The translations under genes and the position numbers were made by a program. The notes beneath the pieces were generated by a model that was not told the DNA's origin, made no database searches, and saw only the letters and a list, made by a program, of their open reading frames with translations. From contig WTJQ01000529.1 in NCBI GenBank assembly GCA_011524785.1, positions 10,286-28,919 of the forward strand: a DNA stretch of 18,634 bases, read 5' to 3'. Source of the stretch: Planctomycetota bacterium (lineage in GTDB: Bacteria; Planctomycetota; UBA1135; GCA-002686595). Numbering within the stretch: position 1 is the first letter of the stretch; each line of letters starts with the position of its first letter. Of this stretch, positions 13,270 through 18,634 are shown piece by piece.

Positions 13270-15700
13270 AGTGCTGGAACTGGAACTCGCGGCTGTTCAG
13301 CAGGCTCCAGAAGAGGTCCTCGAGGACCTCGCGGGGATCGGCGCCCTCGACGGCGAGCTCCTCCTCGACCAGGCGCAGCTCGGCCGCGTCGGCCTCCCGG
13401 ACGAGGCACCGCACGAAGAGGGCGCGCGCCACGTCGAGGGGCGCGGTCCCCTCCGCGAGCCGGGCCTCCACGAGGCCCCCCTTGCGGATCTTGTCGTGGA
13501 CGCTCTGCCCGTTGAGCAGGTGCAGGGCCTGGGACAGGGAGGGATCGGTGGTCGACTCGCAGGCGCAGACGCTCTTGCGCTCCGACCTGCCGAAGACCCG
13601 CAGGAAGTGGTTGGTGGTGGCGCCGTCCGCGATCTGGACCGCGCGTGCCCCGAGGGGCAGCCCGCGGTGCTTCTCGGGATCGTCGGTCACCTGGCAGATC
13701 GCGTCGAGCAGCGTCTCGGCCCGCAGCCGCCGCACGCGGGCGCGGGCATGGTTGTCCTGGTCGTGGGCGTTGGCAGGGGTCGGCTCCGCGGAGCGCTGGT
13801 AGGCCCTCGACGCGCAGATCTCCCGGACCAGCGCGCGCGGGTCGTAGTCAGCAGCGACGAGCCGCTCGGCGAGCGCATCCAGCAGGCTCTGCACGGTCGC
13901 GGGGTTGGACACCCGGAAGTCGTCCACCGGCTCGACGAGACCGCGGCCCATGAGCTGCGCCCACAGGCGGTTGGCCTCGGCGCGTGCGAACCAGGGGTTC
14001 TCCGAAGAGACCATCCAGGACGCCAGGACAGCGCGCCGATCCCGCTCGTCGTCGGGAATCGCGCGGTCCCCCAGGAGCCGCGGCTCCACGGGGCGATTGG
14101 TCACGGGGTGGCGCACGTTGCCGCCGCCGCGATCGAAGATGACCTGCTCCCGCGGGTCCTCGGCCTGCTTGCGCCCCACCTGGGCGAAGAAGGCCGCGTA
14201 GCCGTAGTAGTCGTCCTGCGTCCAGCGATCGAAGGGGTGGTTGTGGCACTGCGCGCACTGGAGGCGGATCCCGAGGAAGGCCTGGGCCGCGTTCTCCGAG
14301 AGCTTGAGCGTGTCGCGCTCGGCCTGCCAGAAGTTGGTCTGCGGCGTAGCGAAGGTCCCGCCCTGGGCGGTGAGCAGCTCCCGCACCAGGTCATCGGCTC
14401 CGGCGCCCGCACCGAGCCGCGCGTCCAACCACTCGAACCAGCGCAGCGCGGCCTTGTCGCTGACCTGGTTCGAGGAGCGGATGCCGAGGCGCTCGGCCCA
14501 CAGGGACACCTGCAGCTCGGTGAACTCCTTGCGCTCGAGCAGCTCGTCGACGAGGGCCGCGCGCTTCTCGGCGGTGGGACGCTCGTCCGCCAGGAAGGCC
14601 GCGCGTCGCTCGGGCGTCGGGAGGAGCCCGATCAGATCGAGGTGCGCCCGCCGGAGGAACGTGGCGTCGTCGCAGAGCGCCGAGGGAGCGATCCCGAGGC
14701 GTCGGTGCTTGCCGGCGATCGCCTCGTCGATCCAGTTGGAGGGCGCGACCCCCTCGGCCGGGTCGGCCCAGGGGTGGGCGCCGGAGGCCGGCAGCACGAT
14801 CACGGGCAGCCCGACCGTGTGCGGCCCGTAGGCAGCGCTCACGAAGGCCTCCCCCGCGTCACGGCTCACCACGCCGCGCCCCTGCAGGGCGACGCTGGCC
14901 TCGTTGGAGGTCCGCAGCACGGCCAGATGGCTCACGTCGCGGTCGGTGCCGTCGGAGTAGCGCGCGCGCACGAGGACGCGTGCCTCCTGGCCGGGCCCGG
15001 CGAGGACGAGCTCGCGGGGCAGGACCTCGATGTCGACCAGCGAGGGCGCATCGGCACCCTCGGGACGGCAGCCCTCGTCGATCCAGCGGACGAGCGCGCG
15101 GTAGCCGGGACTGCCCTCCTCCATGAGGCGACCTCCCGTGTGCGGCACGACGCCCAGCGCCTTCTCGATCAGGAGGCTGTGCTCGGGGTAGGTCAGGTCG
15201 ACGCGACGGCCGGGGTACTCCTCCACGACGCGCCGCACGTCCCCGCGCGGGTCGTAGCCGAAGAGCGAGAGCAGGAAGCCGTCCTGGCCCCGGGCGCTGC
15301 CGTGGCAGGAGCCGGTGTTGCAGCCCATGGACGTCAGCCAGGGGAGCACGTCCGTGTTGAAGTCGAGCTCGGGGTCCTCGCTCGCGCCGCTGACCTCGAC
15401 CTGGACGCTGAGGGCCGTACCCCCCTCACCGACCACGAGCTGAGTGGTCCCGTCGGCGACCGGAACGAGCCGGCCGTCCTCGAGCCGTGCGATCGCGGGG
15501 TCGAGGACGCGCAGGGCGACCTCGTCCGTCCGGTCGTCCGTCGTGCCAGTCGTGGAGGTCGCGAGGACGAGGATCGCCTCCGCGTCGCGAGCCCCCTCAA
15601 GGCGCACGGCCTCGGGCAGGACCTCGATGCGGGCCGCGGGCGGGCGCGCTCCCTCCCCGCCTCCGCCAAGGAGGGCCGCGATCAGCAGGGACCCGATCAA
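13268..15700 (-). CDS. DUF1549 (PSCyt2) / DUF1553 (PSD1) planctomycete cytochrome protein
   Basis: An 810-residue exported protein. A short hydrophobic N-terminus (2-11) is followed by an Ig-like (BIG2-type) domain at about 22-104, a cytochrome-like domain with CNTGSCH (127-133, Cx4CH), a second Ig-like domain at about 222-305, DUF1549 at about 322-515 with the canonical haem motif CAQCH (482-486) in QCAQCHNHPFDRW, and DUF1553 at about 550-806 including NRLWAQLMGRGLVEP (577-591) and the end LNSREFQFQH. Such proteins are numerous in Planctomycetota and are presumed periplasmic or surface cytochromes; their reaction is unknown. The start is TTG, overlapping the PPC gene's stop as TTGA, with a perfect AGGAGG 6 bases upstream. 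It forms a coupled run with the PPC and DUF1501 genes. Confidence 0.94.
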   Translation of the reverse strand: MIGSLLIAALLGGGGEGARPPAARIEVLPEAVRLEGARDAEAILVLATSTTGTTDDRTDEVALRVLDPAIARLEDGRLVPVADGTTQLVVGEGGTALSVQVEVSGASEDPELDFNTDVLPWLTSMGCNTGSCHGSARGQDGFLLSLFGYDPRGDVRRVVEEYPGRRVDLTYPEHSLLIEKALGVVPHTGGRLMEEGSPGYRALVRWIDEGCRPEGADAPSLVDIEVLPRELVLAGPGQEARVLVRARYSDGTDRDVSHLAVLRTSNEASVALQGRGVVSRDAGEAFVSAAYGPHTVGLPVIVLPASGAHPWADPAEGVAPSNWIDEAIAGKHRRLGIAPSALCDDATFLRRAHLDLIGLLPTPERRAAFLADERPTAEKRAALVDELLERKEFTELQVSLWAERLGIRSSNQVSDKAALRWFEWLDARLGAGAGADDLVRELLTAQGGTFATPQTNFWQAERDTLKLSENAAQAFLGIRLQCAQCHNHPFDRWTQDDYYGYAAFFAQVGRKQAEDPREQVIFDRGGGNVRHPVTNRPVEPRLLGDRAIPDDERDRRAVLASWMVSSENPWFARAEANRLWAQLMGRGLVEPVDDFRVSNPATVQSLLDALAERLVAADYDPRALVREICASRAYQRSAEPTPANAHDQDNHARARVRRLRAETLLDAICQVTDDPEKHRGLPLGARAVQIADGATTNHFLRVFGRSERKSVCACESTTDPSLSQALHLLNGQSVHDKIRKGGLVEARLAEGTAPLDVARALFVRCLVREADAAELRLVEEELAVEGADPREVLEDLFWSLLNSREFQFQH

Positions 15701-18126
15701 GGCGCGCCTCCTGCGCTCCGCTCCTGGGCCGCCTTGCGCAGCTTCTCCAGACGACTGAGCGGCTTCTCCTGCGGCGCCGCGGGCTCCTCCGGCTTCGGCG
15801 CGGCCTTGGGCTCGGGCTTCGGCTCGGGCGCCGCGGCGATCGGCGGGGCCGGCCGCTGGACGCGCAGCTGTGCGGTCGAGGCGCCCTGGATCACGGTGCC
15901 GCCCTCGAGGTCGAACACGACCTGGAGCCCCGGCGCTCCGTGCTTCCCCGCCGGGCTGTCCTCGGCGGCCCGCAGCGGGAAGAGCAGCTGGGTGGTACCC
16001 GTCGCGAGCTCCAGCTCATCGGTCTCGACCTTGTGGGGCAGGCCCACCAGCCGCGCGCGGGCGCTGGCCGCGGGCAGCGACCGGATCGCGGCGTCGACGA
16101 TCAGCACGCTCTCCTGGCCCTGCTCGACCGAGGCCTCCTTGGCCGTGAAGGTCGCGAAGGGCTCGACGACCTCGAGCCAGCCCGCCTCGGCGCCGATGCG
16201 CACGCGCGTGCCGTTCACCTCGGCCTCGGCGACCGCGACCAGGGGCCAGCGGCCGAGGGCCGCGTCAACCCGCGCCTGCACGGTGACCTCGGCCCGCGCG
16301 TCGGCCGCCGCGAACTGGCGGCTGCGGTTGGCGTCGATGCCTGGGGGGAGCACGACGAGGGTCACCGTGACCGCGCCCTCGAAGCCCTCGTCCCGCTCGA
16401 CGACGAGCGGCAGCTGCAGCTGGCCCCCGCGCGGCAGCGGGACGGCCGGCGCCTCGAGGCGCACGCGGAAGGGCGGCGCCTCCATGACCGCCACGGGCAG
16501 TCGGTCCTCGTCCCAGCCCCAGTACAGGGTGTTGTTCTGCCCCTCGACCAGCTCGGTGCGCTGGTGGAGCTCGGCCACCTGCGCACCGTCCTGGCTCGGG
16601 CGCAGCGCGCGCACCCGAGCGCCGCGGGCGCCGACCGGCGCCTCGGGCGCCGCGCGCAGGAGGACGGGGACGACCTCGGTGGGAGCGGGCGTCGGCAGGA
16701 CCTCCGCCGTGACCCCCTCGGGCAGTCCCTCGAGCTCGACGGAGAGGTCCGCCCCCAGACCGGCGCGCTCGATGCGCAGGGGCACGGAGGCGAGCCCTCC
16801 GCGGGGGACCGCGACCTGGCGGACGTCGCCGGCCGTGGTCAGGACGACGGACGGGCGCGGCGGCCCGATCTCGACGCGGTAGGCGAAGTCGGGGCCACCG
16901 CGGCCGAGGTGGTCACTCACCTCGACGACGTAGGTGCCGTCGCGCTGGGCCCCGAACTGGAGGCCGGAGTCCGGGCTGCCCGCGTCGTCGTCGTTGTCCA
17001 CGCCCTTCCCCTTGCTGCCGACCACCCGCGTCACCGGATCGAGCGGACTGCGGAGCCGGCGAGCCCAGGTGCTCACGCGCACCTGCTGCCCCTTCACCAA
17101 GGTCACCTCCCAGCGGTCCACCTCGCCCGGCTCGGCCAGCACGCCGTTGAGGGCGGCCGGGATCGCGATCGGGCCCTCGGCGGCGCCCTCGAGATGGTTG
17201 GGCAGGTCGTTGACGCGCAGCCAGAGCGGACTCAGCGAGCCCTCGGGGACGAGGGCCGTGACCCCCGGCGGGCAGAGGCCCTGGGTCGGGCGCGCCGGCT
17301 CGAGCCGGGCGCTGAGGGAGGGTCGGGCCCCCACCTCGCTGAGGCCCGCCAGCTCGAGCTCGGTGCCGGGAGCGCCACCGAGCGGCAGGGTCAGGGTCGG
17401 GCGGAAGCCGCGGCGCACCGAGAGCGCGTAGCGGCTGTTGTTGTTGCCCTTGTAGCTCGCCTCCCCGACCTGGAGCAGGTAGCGGCCGGCGTCCCCGATC
17501 CGGACCTGGAGCGTCGGGTCCTGGCGCGAGAGGGCCGCGTCATCGGACGAGGCGATCGTGAAGCCGCGTGGATCCAGCAGAGTCAGCGCGGGGTCGAAGA
17601 GCGTGTCGCCCAGGCGCATGCCGAGCAGCTCCACGCACAGCTCGTCGCCGGCCTCGAGGTCCAGGGCGAACAGATCGACGTTCTCGTCCCCGGCCACGCC
17701 CGTCACGACGGTCCCGAGCGGGAGGGCCTGGGCCGTGGCCGCGTCGCCGTTGGGCTCGCTCTCCTCGACCACGGGGAGGTCCGTGACCGCGAGCAGCCGC
17801 ACGCCCGAGAGCCCCGAGTCGCCCACGAACCGCAGGCCGTGGAGCCCGAGCCCGGCGTCCTCCGGCACGCGCACGCGCACGTCCGCGCGACGCTTGTTGC
17901 TGCTCACGACCTCGAGGAGCTCGAGGTCGAGGGTCTCACTGAGCAGCTGGCGCGGCTCGGGCAGGTCGCGCCCGCGGAGCTGCAGCTCGACCTCTTGGCC
18001 GCGCTGGACGCAGCGTGGGTAGACGAGCTCGAGCCGGGGGCCCTGGGCGGCCGCGGGGACCGCCGGCAGCAGCGCAGCCGCCAGCGCGACGATCGCCCTG
18101 GACCCACCCCGAGCACGCGGGCGCAT
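15697..18126 (-). CDS. Secreted PPC-domain protein
   Basis: An 809-residue exported protein. The signal peptide has Arg-rich residues 2-10, a hydrophobic stretch at 11-22 and cleavage near AAA-Q (28). Residues about 30-115 look like an Ig/IPT-type domain (LVYPRCVQRGQEVEL). A pre-peptidase C-terminal (PPC) domain follows at about 120-238, starting ESEPNGDAATAQ and ending GRYLLQV-to-RYALSVRRG. A second PPC-like domain lies at about 335-435, then three or so beta-sandwich stretches to about 760. The last 45 residues are Pro/Ala/Lys/Glu-rich and end in a basic helix (PLSRLEKLRKAAQER). PPC proteins of this type habitually accompany DUF1549/DUF1553 and DUF1501 genes in planctomycetes; a binding or adaptor role outside the cytoplasm is inferred. 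The ATG shares a base with the DUF1501 stop (TGATG) and has no Shine-Dalgarno sequence. Confidence 0.9.
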   Translation of the reverse strand: MRPRARGGSRAIVALAAALLPAVPAAAQGPRLELVYPRCVQRGQEVELQLRGRDLPEPRQLLSETLDLELLEVVSSNKRRADVRVRVPEDAGLGLHGLRFVGDSGLSGVRLLAVTDLPVVEESEPNGDAATAQALPLGTVVTGVAGDENVDLFALDLEAGDELCVELLGMRLGDTLFDPALTLLDPRGFTIASSDDAALSRQDPTLQVRIGDAGRYLLQVGEASYKGNNNSRYALSVRRGFRPTLTLPLGGAPGTELELAGLSEVGARPSLSARLEPARPTQGLCPPGVTALVPEGSLSPLWLRVNDLPNHLEGAAEGPIAIPAALNGVLAEPGEVDRWEVTLVKGQQVRVSTWARRLRSPLDPVTRVVGSKGKGVDNDDDAGSPDSGLQFGAQRDGTYVVEVSDHLGRGGPDFAYRVEIGPPRPSVVLTTAGDVRQVAVPRGGLASVPLRIERAGLGADLSVELEGLPEGVTAEVLPTPAPTEVVPVLLRAAPEAPVGARGARVRALRPSQDGAQVAELHQRTELVEGQNNTLYWGWDEDRLPVAVMEAPPFRVRLEAPAVPLPRGGQLQLPLVVERDEGFEGAVTVTLVVLPPGIDANRSRQFAAADARAEVTVQARVDAALGRWPLVAVAEAEVNGTRVRIGAEAGWLEVVEPFATFTAKEASVEQGQESVLIVDAAIRSLPAASARARLVGLPHKVETDELELATGTTQLLFPLRAAEDSPAGKHGAPGLQVVFDLEGGTVIQGASTAQLRVQRPAPPIAAAPEPKPEPKAAPKPEEPAAPQEKPLSRLEKLRKAAQERSAGGAP
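15707..15712 (-). promoter_or_regulatory. Ribosome-binding site deciding the TTG start
   Basis: A perfect AGGAGG on the minus strand, 6 bases before TTG at 15698-15700, inside the end of the PPC gene. It is the reason for choosing TTG; the next in-frame candidates would remove the hydrophobic N-terminus. Confidence 0.85.
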
Positions 18127-18634
18127 CAGGCCAGCAGGCCCCGCAGGACCCGTCCCTCCTTGACGATCTTCACGGGCCGCGTGCCCCCGGCCATGAGCTC
18201 GCGAGCGGGGTCGATGCCCAGCTGCGTGAAGAGGGTCCGCGCGAGGTCCTGCGGCCCCACGGCCCGTTCCACGACGGAGGCTCCCGTCGGGTCGGTCGCA
18301 CCGTGGACGTGGCCACGCTTGAAGCCGCCGCCCGCGAGCGCGATGGAGAAGGCCTTCGGCCAGTGGTCCCGGCCGCCGTCCGGGTTGATCTTGGGGGTCC
18401 GGCCGAACTCGGTGCTGAGGAAGACGATCGTCGAGTCGAGCAGGCCGCGCTCGTCGAGGTCCTGCACCAGGGCGGCGAAGGCCTGGTCCACCGGGGGCAG
18501 GCTGCGCTGGATCCCGCGCGCGATGCGCTGGTGGTGGTCGAAGCCCCCGAATCCGACCGTCACGTAGCGGACGCCCGCCTCGACGAGGCGACGCGCGAGG
18601 AGCAGCTGCTGGCCCGGGTTGTGCCGCCCGTAGC
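18126..18634 (-). CDS. DUF1501-family protein, C-terminal part
   Basis: The C-terminal 168 residues of a DUF1501 protein; the gene runs off the right edge (last complete codon ends at 18632), so most of it, including any Tat signal, is outside the window. DUF1501 proteins have an alkaline phosphatase/sulfatase-like fold. Visible family segments are YGRHNPGQQLLLARRLVEAG at the edge, FGGFDHH, the STIVFLSTEFGRTPKIN stretch with GRDHWPKAFS, and GGGFKRGHVHGATDPTG. The FGRTP and DHW segments are the most conserved part and usually contain the putative metal-site residues. The protein is presumably exported and acts with the PPC and DUF1549/DUF1553 products. Its TGA shares a base with the PPC start. 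Confidence 0.92.
   Translation of the reverse strand, partial: YGRHNPGQQLLLARRLVEAGVRYVTVGFGGFDHHQRIARGIQRSLPPVDQAFAALVQDLDERGLLDSTIVFLSTEFGRTPKINPDGGRDHWPKAFSIALAGGGFKRGHVHGATDPTGASVVERAVGPQDLARTLFTQLGIDPARELMAGGTRPVKIVKEGRVLRGLLA

Noticed and set aside
13271..16882. Very long plus-strand open frame (about 1200 codons) opposite the DUF1549 and PPC genes
   Set aside because: It is antisense to two recognisable proteins, its translation is low-complexity Arg/Gly/Ala/His with no family features, and such frames arise from high G+C third positions.
15487..18567. Plus-strand open frame of about 1000 codons opposite the PPC gene
   Set aside because: Same cause: a shadow of a real high-G+C gene, with no recognisable domain.
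1..18634. Mobile element, prophage, CRISPR array or tRNA
   Set aside because: No transposase, integrase, phage protein, repeat-spacer array or tRNA-like fold was seen in any gap; the gaps are too short for most of these.

Overview
The window is about 70% G+C and looks chromosomal. The protein families point to a member of the Planctomycetota. Planctomycete-type cytochrome domains (PSCyt1, DUF1549/PSCyt2, DUF1553/PSD1), a DUF1501 protein and a PPC-domain protein sit together. Two large secreted proteins end in a Gly/Asn/Cys-rich module of a kind I recall from many planctomycete exported proteins. All genes except one are on the minus strand, tightly packed, with 1- to 4-base stop/start overlaps. 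I see no rRNA, tRNA, CRISPR array, insertion sequence or phage gene.

Region A (2-3046, minus, transcribed right to left): a crotonase-fold enoyl-CoA hydratase/isomerase, an acyl-CoA dehydrogenase, a thioredoxin-like [2Fe-2S] ferredoxin and a ferritin-like PaaA/PaaC-family protein. The four genes overlap and must be translated from one mRNA, which probably continues past the left edge. Region B (3135-6108, minus): two tandem paralogous secreted proteins of unknown function that share all 11 cysteines, separated by a strong hairpin. Region C (6409-9110): an SDR dehydrogenase overlapping a RidA-family gene on the minus strand, divergent over 45 bp from an Old Yellow Enzyme-type flavin oxidoreductase on the plus strand. 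Regions A and C together resemble a CoA-thioester degradation pathway, possibly for an aromatic or amino-aromatic acid, interrupted by the secreted pair. Several enzymes carry substitutions at the usual catalytic positions, so the chemistry may be unusual.

Region D (9127-18634, minus, entering from the right edge): DUF1501 protein (partial), PPC-domain protein, DUF1549/DUF1553 cytochrome, then a PSCyt1-WD40-coiled-coil protein and a DUF885 lipoprotein peptidase. The first three are translationally coupled. The last two each appear to have their own promoter. This is a periplasmic or surface cytochrome-type gene set whose biochemical role is not established.

A cross-cutting signal is a TANNNT hexamer placed 6 bases before the start codons of three separate transcription units, and 9 to 12 bases before three others, with no Shine-Dalgarno sequence. 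This suggests leaderless or nearly leaderless transcripts. In contrast, three of the internal overlapping genes have clear GGAGG-type ribosome-binding sites, even though two of them use GTG or TTG starts.
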